From: Paenibacillus pinisoli | Lineage (GTDB): Bacteria > Bacillota > Bacilli > Paenibacillales > Paenibacillaceae | Direction of reading: 5' to 3' | DNA length: 64,000 nucleotides | Assembly: GCF_003605435.1 (NCBI RefSeq) | Contig: NZ_QXQB01000005.1 | Location: 124,001 to 188,000 of the forward strand | Shown here: piece after piece, positions 41,521 through 50,982 of the stretch | Position numbering within the stretch: the stretch's first letter is position 1 | Layout: each line of letters starts with the position of its first letter | Notes under the pieces: generated by a model | The model's input: the letters and a program-made list of their open reading frames with translations, nothing else | Databases searched by the model: none | What the model was told of the DNA's origin: nothing | Made by a program: the position numbers and the translations under genes

Positions 41521-43336
41521 GGCTGCTCTCCTCCTTCATGATGGGCAGTGTGATCGTCACCGTAGTGCCGAGGCCTATCTTGCTTGTGATGCTCAGACCA
41601 TACTCGTTGCCGCAGATCAGCTTGATTCGCTCCTCGACATTGGAGAGGCCGACGCCCAGGAACGATGCGCTCTTGGGCAGCTCGGCGGACTGGTCATCGT
41701 ACAGATCCGGCATATCCGTCTCGAACCCGTGGCCGTTATCCTCGATCATGAACACTAATCGCCCGTCCGCGCAATGACAGCGAATGTGAATGACTGCGCC
41801 TTCGATTCGGTCCGCAAATCCGTGAAGAACGGCGTTTTCCACGATTGGCTGCAGAATGACCTTCGGAATGCGGTATGCCTTTGCTTCCTCTTCGATGTCG
41901 TAGAAGACTTCAATTCGGCCAGCCGCTCGCAAATTCTGAATGCCCATGTAACATTCCACATGTTCAAGCTCCTCATGGACCATCACCGTGTCGCTGCCTT
42001 TGCCGATACTGATATGAAGCAGCCTGGACAGAAGCCGGGCCATCTCTGCCGCTTGATTCGCCTTCTGGAATAAGGCGGTCCACTTGATCGCATCAAGCGT
42101 ATTGTATAGAAAATGCGGATTGATTTGCGCCTCCAGCGCCTTCACCTCGGCGATCCGCTTGTTGTTCTGCTCCTGATAGACCGCCTGAACCAGCTCCTCA
42201 ATTCGCCCAACCATATCGTTGAAGTGGTATTCCAGACTGCCGATCTCATCAATCCGCTTCTCGTCGCGATGGATTCGCGTTGACAGATTGCCGATATGAA
42301 CCTGCTTCATCGCCTTCACCATCCGTTTCAGCGGGCTGGATACCGAATTGGCCATCGCAATAGCCGCAACGATGGAGAACAAGGCGCATACGGCAAGCAA
42401 TATAGCAATGACCTGAATGACCTGGTCCGAATCCTTATAAAGGCTGGAGCGTTCGATTACATGCACGACCCGCCAGTCGCTGCTCTTGAGCTGCTGATAG
42501 TTGACCAGCACTTCTTTTCCTTTGTAATGAGCAACGAAGCTGTCCTCTCTGCCTTCGCGCAGCAGCAAGTTGGCTTCTTCCGCATGGAACCATTCCGCAA
42601 CGGGAGTAAGCAGCATTTCCTTATTGCTATGAGACAAGATAACACCGCTGCGGTCGATGACGAAGCTCTCCGTCCGAAGATCGCTCGCAGCATTGTTGCG
42701 CAAGATCTCGCTTAGCATCTCCTCGCGGATATCAAGCACGACAGCCATGCCAAGCTGGCGGCCGTCATGGATATTGAACACTTGCTTGGAGACCGAGAAG
42801 ACCACTTCCTCATGGCTGTCTGCCGTATCGGAGTAGTAGCCGCGCCTGGTCGGAAACCAGACAAAGTCATTGCCTGCACCCATTGTCTTGCTATAGAAAT
42901 CGCTCTTAAGTTCCGCTTGGTCGTCCCAGCGGAAGATGCCTTTGATATACATGTCGTCAGTGACGAAGGAGACTGACTTGAACTCCGGGGAGACGGCAGT
43001 GAAATACGCCAGTTTGGACGTAAGCGAAATATGCTCGGCAACCTCCTCATCCCGCTGGCTGATGCGATGCAGAAGCGACATGATCTCCGGATTGGTAATC
43101 ATCTGCATGACGATATCCTTGTAGCCCGAGAAGCGGATATCGATATTCTCCGCCGTCTGCCTGATCAGCTGCTTGGACGCGTCCGTTACCTTTTTGTCGA
43201 TCGCATTTTTGGTAATGGAATACGAGACTGCTCCCAGCACCAACAGCGGAATCAATGTAATCGCTGCAAGCAGCAGCAGCCACTTGTATGTAATGCTGGA
43301 CCGTAATTGTGTTCTGCCTTTCCCCAAAGCCGCCAT
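41513..43336 (-). CDS. Membrane sensor histidine kinase (YesM family)
   Basis: A 607-residue kinase. TM1 (WLLLLAAITLIPLLVLGAVSYS), an extracellular Cache-like sensor of about 250 residues, TM2 (VIQVIAILLAVCALFSIVAAIAM), HAMP (SSPLKRMVKAMKQVHIGNLSTRI) and the His_kinase/HATPase region with QINPHFLYNTLDAIKW, the phospho-accepting histidine, and VENAVLHGF are visible in order. I chose ATG 43336 with GGAG ten bases upstream over ATG 43354. It phosphorylates the adjacent YesN-like regulator. The sensed ligand is probably a plant-wall oligosaccharide, by context. Confidence 0.9.
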   Translation of the reverse strand: MAALGKGRTQLRSSITYKWLLLLAAITLIPLLVLGAVSYSITKNAIDKKVTDASKQLIRQTAENIDIRFSGYKDIVMQMITNPEIMSLLHRISQRDEEVAEHISLTSKLAYFTAVSPEFKSVSFVTDDMYIKGIFRWDDQAELKSDFYSKTMGAGNDFVWFPTRRGYYSDTADSHEEVVFSVSKQVFNIHDGRQLGMAVVLDIREEMLSEILRNNAASDLRTESFVIDRSGVILSHSNKEMLLTPVAEWFHAEEANLLLREGREDSFVAHYKGKEVLVNYQQLKSSDWRVVHVIERSSLYKDSDQVIQVIAILLAVCALFSIVAAIAMANSVSSPLKRMVKAMKQVHIGNLSTRIHRDEKRIDEIGSLEYHFNDMVGRIEELVQAVYQEQNNKRIAEVKALEAQINPHFLYNTLDAIKWTALFQKANQAAEMARLLSRLLHISIGKGSDTVMVHEELEHVECYMGIQNLRAAGRIEVFYDIEEEAKAYRIPKVILQPIVENAVLHGFADRIEGAVIHIRCHCADGRLVFMIEDNGHGFETDMPDLYDDQSAELPKSASFLGVGLSNVEERIKLICGNEYGLSITSKIGLGTTVTITLPIMKEESSHV

Positions 43337-43426
43337 GTTCCACCATCTCCGCATCTGTTCTATCGAACAAAGAAAGATCCGGCCGCTAGGCAGGATCCGT
43401 CTTTGCTCGTGCTCTTCTTCCCTGAC

Positions 43427-45895
43427 TTATGGATACAAGATGACGTTATCGAACGACGTATTCTTGTATGCCGTTCTTAAGCCGATCTTCCCATGAGTGA
43501 ACGCCGTAGGCGAATAATCGTTGTAATCCAGCTTCGGCGTCGTCATATCGTTCACGTACACTTTAATATTCGTGCCGTTCACGACAACCTTCATCTTATG
43601 CCATGTATTAATGGCAAGAGGTGTCGTGAATCCGGCGAGATTAGACCAATTGTAATTTTGCTTGCCGAGGTAGACCCCGTCCGTCTTAATATAAGCGTAA
43701 TAGCCCTGCAGGAAGTCGGCATTGCCTTGTGCCCGCTCCAATCCGTCCGCCGGATTGGTCCCTCTCACAATAATTCCGGCGTCTCCGCCTGCCTCATTCA
43801 TTCGAATATCGGCTTCAACCGTGTAGTTCGCCCAGTTGTCATTGCCGAATGTCGTCTTGGCGAAGGTGCCGCCTGCCGAATGGTATTGTCCACCGCTTAC
43901 TGACCAGTTGCCCTCCCAGCGCTTCCAGCCGTCGCTGTTGTTGTCATTGAAGTTGTCGGTCAGGCTTGGCACTGCTGCATGTGTATGGAATTCCATGCTG
44001 GCGAAGTCTGCTTCTCCCGTCACGAATTCAACCCTTAGCTCGCGCAGACCTTGTGTCATCGGAATGTTCGTTACCGTGATGGAACGCCATGCGTCCCAGC
44101 CGCCGGTATTCGGAATGGAGACGACACCGGTCAATGCTGTTGCGCCGTCCCATAAGCGGATGCCAACGCCGTTCATCGTCGTCGCCATCCGGAATGTGAC
44201 GTCATACGCGCCTGCAGCTGCCACATTGACCCGGTACTTCAGCCATTCTCCTGTTTGGTTCCAGCCGACGTTGTAGCCGCCCTCAGGGTTAACGCGGATA
44301 TCCACCGCATCGCTGCGGTATTGACCGCCTAGGTTGGCAGGAGTCAGATCATGGTAACCGACGCCTTCTCCGCCGCTCATGTAATGCACCGCTTCAATCT
44401 TGCCCGGAATCGGCTTGTATGCATCCCAGTCGCTGCTTCCGCCTGCCTGGTTGCTGAACGCGACATAAGCGAAATCTGCATGCGTATCCTCAGTCAGATA
44501 ACCTACCTTGCCGCCTCCCAGATTGGCTGATCTTGTCACCTTCAGCATATTGTCCACGTAGATCTTGAACGTGTTCCCAGACTTTTCTACCCGAATGTTA
44601 TGCCACTTGCTATAGTCGTATCCGGCAGGCAGAGCCGCATTCACCCAGCCTTGCGATACGCCGCCAATCACAATATTTGTCTCCAGTCTGTTGTTCTTGG
44701 AGCTTAGCATGGCAACGCCATAATTATTCTCATCCACGTAGGAGAAGGTCGCGCCATATCTTGGAGAAGCGCTGGTCCCTCTCGCCATCTGCTTCGCATG
44801 GAATTCAGCCGTATAGTTCGATGCGGTAGCCGCATTCGTAATTTGCTTGTACGCAGTTGTGGTGCCAAGCGTATCCTGCCACATGAGCTCCTGATTGTAG
44901 ATACCCCATGTGCCGCCGTTGACATTGGTCCAGCTTGATCCAATTGCCGTCCGGTTGAATCGGTCCTGGAAAGCCGGCAGCGCCGGGTCTGGCTGTGAAG
45001 TCGTCGTCGGGCCCAATACGATCATCTTGTCGCCGTTCCACGCTACCCGGTCCATATTAATGCTGCGAATCGGCCAGCCCTCAGGCGTATAACCCTTCCA
45101 ATCATGATAGAACATGTACATGGAATCCAGATCCGGGCCTGTCACCAAGCCGTTATGCCCAAGGCCGATCGTGGGTCCCTCTGTCGAGATCAACACCGGA
45201 TTCTGGTTCTGCACAGGCACGAAGCCGGTCAGCGGATTGTCGCTTACCGCGTAATCAACCCGATAAGCCGGGCTGTGAACATGATTGCCGGTATACGTCA
45301 TATAATATTTGCCGTTGCGCTTGACGACGGTCGCTCCTTCCGTCCAGCCGCCATTGACAGTGGCGCCCGTATTGAATCCCGGGCCGAATGTGTACGGATC
45401 GCTCATCCGATGCGCGACCATCTGGCCGTGCGCCGCGCGGTAGAAGTACCACTGGCCGTCATCGTCGATGAAGACATGTCCGTCAATCGTCAGGCCCTTA
45501 TTCGGAGTCTGGATCGTGAAGGGACCTGTCGGGCTTTCACTGCGAAGCACATAATGCCCTCCGCCTCCCGGTGAAGTATACATATAGAAATAGCCGTTCC
45601 AATAGATGACCTCAGGCGCGTAAGCGGCCTTCGTAATCGGGTCTGTCGCCACCAATCCGGCGTACGTCCAGTTCACCAGATCGGTTGAGCTCCATGCTTT
45701 GATGCCAATCTCGGAATCTTTGGTGCTGACATACAGATAGTAGACGCCTTTGTATTTCAGAATGTACGGATCGCCGGACCCGTAGGTCGGCCATTCATTG
45801 CTGAGCGGCCTTGGGTTCTGGTACGCGGTTGCCAATGAAGCGGGCAACATCAGGCATAAGACGAGGAGTGCTAGCAGCAGCTTCGATTTCTTCAT
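43427..45895 (-). CDS. Secreted GH43 glycosidase with CBM6 and two laminin-G-like domains
   Basis: An 822-residue secreted protein. Signal peptide MKKSKLLLALLVLCLMLPASLATA; GH43 five-blade propeller (about 30-310) with catalytic base D42 (GSGDPYI), pKa-modulating D138 (TIDGHVF) and acid E186 (WTEGA). A first concanavalin-like domain covers about 318-490, a CBM6-type carbohydrate-binding module about 505-650 (AVHYMSGGEGVGYHD, VGWNQTGEWLKYRV), and a second laminin-G-like domain about 660-822. Such GH43 enzymes attack arabinan, arabinoxylan or galactan. GGAGG lies just before ATG 45895, and a perfect-consensus cre site stands upstream. The repressor gene beside it is AraR-like in layout, suggesting arabinose-containing polymers. 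Confidence 0.9.
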   Translation of the reverse strand: MKKSKLLLALLVLCLMLPASLATAYQNPRPLSNEWPTYGSGDPYILKYKGVYYLYVSTKDSEIGIKAWSSTDLVNWTYAGLVATDPITKAAYAPEVIYWNGYFYMYTSPGGGGHYVLRSESPTGPFTIQTPNKGLTIDGHVFIDDDGQWYFYRAAHGQMVAHRMSDPYTFGPGFNTGATVNGGWTEGATVVKRNGKYYMTYTGNHVHSPAYRVDYAVSDNPLTGFVPVQNQNPVLISTEGPTIGLGHNGLVTGPDLDSMYMFYHDWKGYTPEGWPIRSINMDRVAWNGDKMIVLGPTTTSQPDPALPAFQDRFNRTAIGSSWTNVNGGTWGIYNQELMWQDTLGTTTAYKQITNAATASNYTAEFHAKQMARGTSASPRYGATFSYVDENNYGVAMLSSKNNRLETNIVIGGVSQGWVNAALPAGYDYSKWHNIRVEKSGNTFKIYVDNMLKVTRSANLGGGKVGYLTEDTHADFAYVAFSNQAGGSSDWDAYKPIPGKIEAVHYMSGGEGVGYHDLTPANLGGQYRSDAVDIRVNPEGGYNVGWNQTGEWLKYRVNVAAAGAYDVTFRMATTMNGVGIRLWDGATALTGVVSIPNTGGWDAWRSITVTNIPMTQGLRELRVEFVTGEADFASMEFHTHAAVPSLTDNFNDNNSDGWKRWEGNWSVSGGQYHSAGGTFAKTTFGNDNWANYTVEADIRMNEAGGDAGIIVRGTNPADGLERAQGNADFLQGYYAYIKTDGVYLGKQNYNWSNLAGFTTPLAINTWHKMKVVVNGTNIKVYVNDMTTPKLDYNDYSPTAFTHGKIGLRTAYKNTSFDNVILYP

Positions 45896-45920
45896 AACTT
45901 CCTCCCTTTCCATCGGTTGA

Positions 45921-45934
45921 TGTAATCGTTTTCA
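45921..45934 (-). promoter_or_regulatory. CcpA cre site of the GH43 gene
   Basis: On the minus strand TGAAAACGATTACA matches the cre consensus TGWAANCGNTNWCA at every defined position. It lies 26 bases upstream of the GH43 start, just after a TAATAT -10-like box, a position for repression by CcpA. Confidence 0.7.
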
Positions 45935-45972
45935 TATTACGCCTACATCGTACCACCATGGCCCGTCCGGTT

Positions 45973-47040
45973 TTATATCTTATTAAGTATATTTTTGTGG
46001 AAAAGCGTGACAGGCACCGCCACTCTCCTAGGGTTGTACGTGCCTTGGATTTGCTCGACCAGAAGCCCGATCGTTATTTTGCACATCTCCTCCACATGTT
46101 GCTTTACATAGCTCACTTCCGGCCATTCCGACTTGTCGAAGCTCACAAGCTCCACCTTCCCGGCAGCCTGCGGATTCATCGCGTTCATCGCGCGCCTCGT
46201 ATGGCCCGTAAGCTCTGCATTGCAGGTGAACACCGCGGTGATAGCGGGATTATCCTGCAGAAACTCCTGAATGATAGATACGCTTTTCCCTGAGGCAATA
46301 TCCTCAATATCAAGCGTGCACCATAGATTCTTATGAATGGGCAGATTGCGGTCCAGGAATGCCTGCTCGAAGCCGGCGGCACGGTCTGCCGTCGCGGAGT
46401 TGGTTACTTTCACGGTCACAAACGCGATGTGCCTATGGCCTTTGCCCAGCAGATAGCTGACTGCGCGGTAAGCTCCGTCCAGATTGTCGGCAGCAACGCT
46501 ATAGGTCTCGATTTCCTTCATATAACGGTCGATCAGCACAAGAGGAAACCGGTTAAGCGTCAATCGCAAGATATCATTGTTGTACATTCCTTGCTCGATC
46601 GGAAATATAATAAGCCCCTTCACGCGAAGCAGCATCAAATCATCGATTGCCCTGCTCTCCTCAAGCGAAGATTCCTGGGTAATCTTCACCAGCAAATAAT
46701 AGCCGCTTTCTCTTACATATTGTTCGACCGCTTTCATGATTCGCTGATCGACCTTGGTTTTCATGCTGGGCAGAATAAGGCCGATAAAGCCTTTGTGACG
46801 GCTCATCGTCGGAAGATCCTCATGGCTTGCGCTGACGAACGTGCCTTTGCCGCGATGCCGGATGAGAATGCCTTCTTCGGCTAAGCCGTTAATCGCGTTT
46901 TTGGACGTGATTTGGCTGACATGATAATGCTCGGCCAGTTCCTTCTCCGACGGTACCCGGTCCCCGGGCCTCAGCTGACCCGTCCGTATCTGAAACCGGA
47001 TATCTTCTTGTATCCTCTTATATAATGGAAGCGATTTCAT
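45973..47040 (-). CDS. GntR/LacI-type hybrid repressor (AraR-like)
   Basis: A 355-residue regulator: an N-terminal GntR winged helix (LYKRIQEDIRFQIRTGQLRPGDRVPSEKELAEHYHVSQITSKNAI) fused to a LacI-type periplasmic-binding-like effector domain (GFIGLILPSMKTKVDQRIM to VTNSATADRAAGFEQAF). This hybrid architecture is that of AraR, the L-arabinose repressor. ATG 47040 has GAGGGG five bases upstream; the frame extends upstream but without family similarity. It is transcribed ahead of the GH43 gene in the same direction with a 77-base gap, so it probably represses that gene and perhaps itself. The actual sugar effector is not established. Confidence 0.85.
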   Translation of the reverse strand: MKSLPLYKRIQEDIRFQIRTGQLRPGDRVPSEKELAEHYHVSQITSKNAINGLAEEGILIRHRGKGTFVSASHEDLPTMSRHKGFIGLILPSMKTKVDQRIMKAVEQYVRESGYYLLVKITQESSLEESRAIDDLMLLRVKGLIIFPIEQGMYNNDILRLTLNRFPLVLIDRYMKEIETYSVAADNLDGAYRAVSYLLGKGHRHIAFVTVKVTNSATADRAAGFEQAFLDRNLPIHKNLWCTLDIEDIASGKSVSIIQEFLQDNPAITAVFTCNAELTGHTRRAMNAMNPQAAGKVELVSFDKSEWPEVSYVKQHVEEMCKITIGLLVEQIQGTYNPRRVAVPVTLFHKNILNKI

Positions 47041-47228
47041 AATAACCCCTCGTTGTAAGCATGATAGCTGTGGTTTGAATAGATCAATGCGCTGGTTTAG
47101 TAGAATTATAACATGATCTTGGTTAGATTCCGCCCCATAATTTGGCGATGAGTATGAAGATCCGATTATTATGAGCACCAATTAACCGAATTTCATTTAC
47201 AAGAATTATACTATGAAAAATCGGATTT

Positions 47229-47248
47229 ACATGATATATTTTACATGT
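47229..47248. promoter_or_regulatory. Inverted repeat in the divergent GntR/peptidase intergenic region
   Basis: ACATG (47229-47233) and CATGT (47244-47248) form an inverted repeat with a 10-base spacer inside the longer near-direct repeat TTTACATGATAT/TTTACATGTTAG. It lies between the divergent repressor and metallopeptidase genes and is a plausible operator. No clear consensus promoter was read beside it. Confidence 0.3.
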
Positions 47249-47324
47249 TAGTTATTATTAGGGCTAGGAGGTGAGTTTTAGTCTATAGATTGACCGTATA
47301 AATAGAAAAAGGACGTGGAGAAGA

Positions 47325-48923
47325 ATGAAGAAACTAGCAACTCTACTATTAGCGGCAATTATCGGACTGGGCTTCGGCAGCGATGCCGCTATTCCGACCG
47401 CAGCAGCTGCGGAGTCGGTTACGACTATTTTGCCTATTAATCTAGCAAAAGACGGAACAGTCACAGCTAGCGGCGAGTATGGCGAGCATCAAAGCAGACT
47501 TAAAGCATTCGATCAATTTGTTTTTTCCAAATGGCTGACGTTCAGTACTCCGGCATGGCTGCAATATGAATTTGCTTCCGCCAAGGTCGTTAACGCCTAC
47601 TCCATCACTTCCGCAGAAGACGCGCCTGACCGAGACCCGAAGAGCTGGGTCGTAAAGGGCTCGAACGATGGGATTACGTGGACGCCGCTGGATACGCGGA
47701 CTAATCAAAGCTTTGCGAAGCGCCATCACACCAATACTTACTCATTCGCCAATTCAACCCCTTACAAATACATCAAGTTTGATCAATTCGTGAATCAATA
47801 TGAAAATTACGGACTCCTACAGCTGGCAGAGATTAAGCTGTTCGGTGACGAATCGGAGACCTACAAGACGATCAAGCCTACCGTTACCGCAAGCGGTGAT
47901 AATGCGCCAACAGATGTGAAAGCCAATCTGGTAGATGGTAACAGCATGACCAAATGGCTGACCTACAACAATACGGCATGGCTGCAATTCGACTTCGGCG
48001 AAGCGGTCACCATCGATGGCTACGCTCTCACTTCAGCCAAAACAACGAATAACAGCCCCGATGCCGATCCCAAAAGCTGGGTGCTGCAAGGCTCTAACGA
48101 TCAAATAAACTGGACCGTATTAGATACGAAGTCCGACGAAAACTTCAGGCTGCGGCATCAGCGCAAGCACTATTTGCTCGACAACAATACAACAGCCTAC
48201 CGTTACTACAAGCTGAACAATATTCAAAATCATAGCGGATGGACGATTCAACTTAGCGAAGTAGAATTTTCGCGCACCAATGATCTATGGCATGCCGTTA
48301 ACCCTGCTATCGAAATCCAGAATCTGGCGGGCTTCGCGCCTTTCGAACAGGCGCTTCCCAATGCTGAACAAGAGATATTGGCTATAACGCGCAAGGTCAA
48401 CGAGCTTCTCTACTTAAACCCGGCGGACGCGCCGATCGAAGTGAAGAAAATACTGGTGAAGATCGAGTCTGGCGGTCCAGTCGCTTCCATGGGAGGAGAC
48501 AGCGAGCTTAAGACATTAACCTTTAACTCGGACCATCTCGCAGGTGTAGCTGCTAATCCTAATCAATCCTTGCGCGACGAGATTATCGGCATTCTGTATC
48601 ATGAGATTGGACATGCCTATCAATACGGCAATTTCGATGTGGAAGCGTTGACGGACAGCTTGCGCTATTCTGCCGGCTACCATGACCGGTATGGCGTTGC
48701 GCAAGGCGGCAGCTGGCACAATTATGGCACTGCCAACTTCATTCGTTGGATTGACGATACGAAGCATCGCGGATTTATCCGCAAATTAAACGAAGCTTCA
48801 TTAGATACCTACGGGCTGACTGAAGCTCAAATCTTCGCATGGAAGGAAAGCCAGTTCCAGCTTATCACCGGCGTACCGGTAGGCACGTTGTGGTCGCAAT
48901 ACCAGCAATCGCTTGTGCCATAA
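47325..48923 (+). CDS. Secreted metallopeptidase of the plant basic-secretory-protein type with two discoidin-like domains
   Basis: A 532-residue secreted protein. Signal peptide MKKLATLLLAAIIGLGFGSDAAIPTAAAAE; two F5/8 type C (discoidin/CBM32-like) domains at about 35-185 and 186-325, each with the FDxFVFSKWLTF/DGNSMTKWLTY and DPKSWVxxGSND motifs. The C-terminal domain (about 335-532) has HEIGHAYQY (H426, H430) and a following SLRYSAGYHDR, the layout of the plant basic secretory protein family (IEGIADFVRxxAGY), a putative zinc peptidase. The two domains may bind galactose or other glycans at a cell or plant surface. It is divergent from the GntR-type repressor and ends in a very strong terminator. 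Confidence 0.85.
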   Translation: MKKLATLLLAAIIGLGFGSDAAIPTAAAAESVTTILPINLAKDGTVTASGEYGEHQSRLKAFDQFVFSKWLTFSTPAWLQYEFASAKVVNAYSITSAEDAPDRDPKSWVVKGSNDGITWTPLDTRTNQSFAKRHHTNTYSFANSTPYKYIKFDQFVNQYENYGLLQLAEIKLFGDESETYKTIKPTVTASGDNAPTDVKANLVDGNSMTKWLTYNNTAWLQFDFGEAVTIDGYALTSAKTTNNSPDADPKSWVLQGSNDQINWTVLDTKSDENFRLRHQRKHYLLDNNTTAYRYYKLNNIQNHSGWTIQLSEVEFSRTNDLWHAVNPAIEIQNLAGFAPFEQALPNAEQEILAITRKVNELLYLNPADAPIEVKKILVKIESGGPVASMGGDSELKTLTFNSDHLAGVAANPNQSLRDEIIGILYHEIGHAYQYGNFDVEALTDSLRYSAGYHDRYGVAQGGSWHNYGTANFIRWIDDTKHRGFIRKLNEASLDTYGLTEAQIFAWKESQFQLITGVPVGTLWSQYQQSLVP

Positions 48924-48930
48924 TCGTCAA

Positions 48931-48962
48931 GAGGGGGCCAATTGGCCCCCTCTCTTCTATTA
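48931..48962 (+). terminator. Strong intrinsic terminator after the metallopeptidase gene
   Basis: GAGGGGGCCAA (48931-48941) and TTGGCCCCCTC (48942-48952) form a perfect 22-base palindrome followed by the T-rich TCTTCTATTATT. It stands 7 bases after the stop codon. Confidence 0.9.
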
Positions 48963-48978
48963 TTCTATAATGGCTGGC

Positions 48979-50949
48979 TTACTTTAATCCGTATACCTGG
49001 TCATAAGCATCGAATATTTTGCGGGCGATCGGCGCCGCTCCACGGCTGCCGTATCCGCCCTCCGGCACAACCACTGCTACTGCGAGCACTGGGTCATCCG
49101 CCGGCGCAGATGCGATGAATACAGAGTTCTCCACAATCTCCCCGGCAACGCTTTGCTCCGACGTACCGGTCTTGCGCAGAAACTCGTAGGGGAAGTCATC
49201 GAAGCCCGTCACGCGCACTTGACGCATGCCTGCTTCAATCTCATCCCAGAAGCTGTCTGCGAAGTCTACCGTATTCAGTACAACCGGCTCAAACTTCTGA
49301 ACGACGTTGCCGTCCGAATCTTTGATTTCGGTGACGAATTGAGGCTTCATGCGTTTTCCGCGGCTGGCAAGCGTTGCCGTGTATTGAGCTAACTGAAGCG
49401 TAGTATAACGGCCTTGTTGTCCGAAGGAGGCATAGATCAGCGCGGACTGCGTGCTTGCATTTTGGGCCTCATTGAAATACTCAATGATACCCTTCATTTC
49501 ATTCAATCCGCTTCCTGTCGAGATGCCAAGCCCGAACATTTTCATGTATTCATCCCATTTTTCTACGCCTTCCATGCTCCCTCTGTATTTAATATTGAGA
49601 GCATTGCCGACTTTTTCGGTCATAAATGGGTTAGATGATTTTTCGATGGCGCGTGCCGGGTCCATATTGCCATAGACGGCATTCTCCGCATTGCGAATGC
49701 TCTTGCGATGGATGCCGGCTTTACCGAATTGGAAGATGCCTGTATCTCTATAGACTGTATTGGGCGTAATCAGCCCTTCGTTCAATCCGACGAGTACGGT
49801 CAACGGCTTGATGGTGGATCCCAAAGGCACGATGGAGGAAGGATGTTTATCGCGGTCCTTCTTCTCAGCGAATGGCTGATAGGCATCGCGTATTGTGCCA
49901 TTGTTGACGAAAAAATGAACTTCGTCCCAATCCTTGGTCGATATGCTGCCGCCTTCCCAAAGATTGGTGTCATAGTCCGGCATACTGGCCATTGCGATGA
50001 TATTGCCGGTCTTCACTTCCATCGCGACCGCATAGCCGGTACGGGCATTTTTGCTGCGGGGATCATTTCCCTCTTGCAAAATCTTGATTTGGTCCATAAT
50101 AGCTGCTTCAGTAAGCAGCTGGACTTTTTTGTTGATCGTCAGATGAAGATTATTCCCTTTGACCGGCGGGGTTACTTGCGGCTCTCCGAACACTCTGCCC
50201 ATGGAATCAATCGGGATCATCTTGAGGCCGTTTTTCCCTCTCAGCTGCTCTTGGAACATATACTCCAGCCCGTCGAAGCCGACCTCTTCCTCTTCGATAT
50301 AGTTAAGCAGAGGATTATCCTGCACCAGATTTTTATAGAACGACAAGTCCTTGGAGCCTTTAAATTTCTTCAAATAACCGATGAGCTGTACGGCAACGGT
50401 ATCCGGATCATAATGACGAATGCTCTCTTCCACAATATCTACGCCATCAAATTTAGCCAAATTTTCAGAGAAATAGGCGACTTCCAGTTTGGTCAAGCCG
50501 GACTTTATTCTGCGGGGTACAGATCTCGTATTTTTTCGGAAAGTCAAATCCATATTTTCTTTGATTTGATCAATCGTCATACTTTTAGCCGGATCGCCGT
50601 ATTGGTCGAATACCTCCTTGAGCTTTGCGGCAAAATCATCAGCATCCGCTGATTTGAAGCCCCGTTCGATGGAAAAATAAAGAGATTGCACAGATGTTGA
50701 ATAAGCCAGCTGCACACCGTCAGCGTCATAGATATTCCCGCGGATAGGCGCTATGCGTACCGGTGTGTTGCCCAGCCTATCCTTCGCTTGCTGTAGAATC
50801 GTCGGTCCTTCGACAAACTGCAGGATCGCAAGGCGAATGATCAGGATCGCGAATAGCACAAACACCAGAAGAAAAAACAAGTTGAGCCGAAAATAATGCT
50901 GTCGCCGCAAAGCTATATCTTTTTTCTCTTTCTCCTCCGACACGGACAC
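48979..50949 (-). CDS. Class B penicillin-binding protein (peptidoglycan transpeptidase)
   Basis: A 656-residue monofunctional transpeptidase with an N-terminal cytoplasmic stretch, one TM helix (LNLFFLLVFVLFAILIIRLAIL), a PBP dimer domain (IRGNIYDADGVQLAYS) and a transpeptidase domain with GSTIKP (S378, K381), the SSN motif in IEKSSNPF and KTG in RKTGTSEQ. All three catalytic motifs are intact. It resembles the PBP2/PbpA-PbpH group that builds the lateral wall. It is a single gene after the peptidase terminator, upstream of which lies an acetyltransferase on the same strand. A sporulation-specific role (SpoVD-like) is less likely, because no PASTA domain is visible. Confidence 0.93.
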   Translation of the reverse strand: MSVSEEKEKKDIALRRQHYFRLNLFFLLVFVLFAILIIRLAILQFVEGPTILQQAKDRLGNTPVRIAPIRGNIYDADGVQLAYSTSVQSLYFSIERGFKSADADDFAAKLKEVFDQYGDPAKSMTIDQIKENMDLTFRKNTRSVPRRIKSGLTKLEVAYFSENLAKFDGVDIVEESIRHYDPDTVAVQLIGYLKKFKGSKDLSFYKNLVQDNPLLNYIEEEEVGFDGLEYMFQEQLRGKNGLKMIPIDSMGRVFGEPQVTPPVKGNNLHLTINKKVQLLTEAAIMDQIKILQEGNDPRSKNARTGYAVAMEVKTGNIIAMASMPDYDTNLWEGGSISTKDWDEVHFFVNNGTIRDAYQPFAEKKDRDKHPSSIVPLGSTIKPLTVLVGLNEGLITPNTVYRDTGIFQFGKAGIHRKSIRNAENAVYGNMDPARAIEKSSNPFMTEKVGNALNIKYRGSMEGVEKWDEYMKMFGLGISTGSGLNEMKGIIEYFNEAQNASTQSALIYASFGQQGRYTTLQLAQYTATLASRGKRMKPQFVTEIKDSDGNVVQKFEPVVLNTVDFADSFWDEIEAGMRQVRVTGFDDFPYEFLRKTGTSEQSVAGEIVENSVFIASAPADDPVLAVAVVVPEGGYGSRGAAPIARKIFDAYDQVYGLK

Positions 50950-50982
50950 AGGGTATGCCTCCCTCTTCAGGTGGTTGCGGAA

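Noticed and set aside
47041..47324. Divergent promoter with a clear sigma-A consensus between the GntR gene and the peptidase gene
   Set aside because: Several TATAAT-like strings occur, but none has a convincing -35 at proper spacing, so no promoter is annotated.
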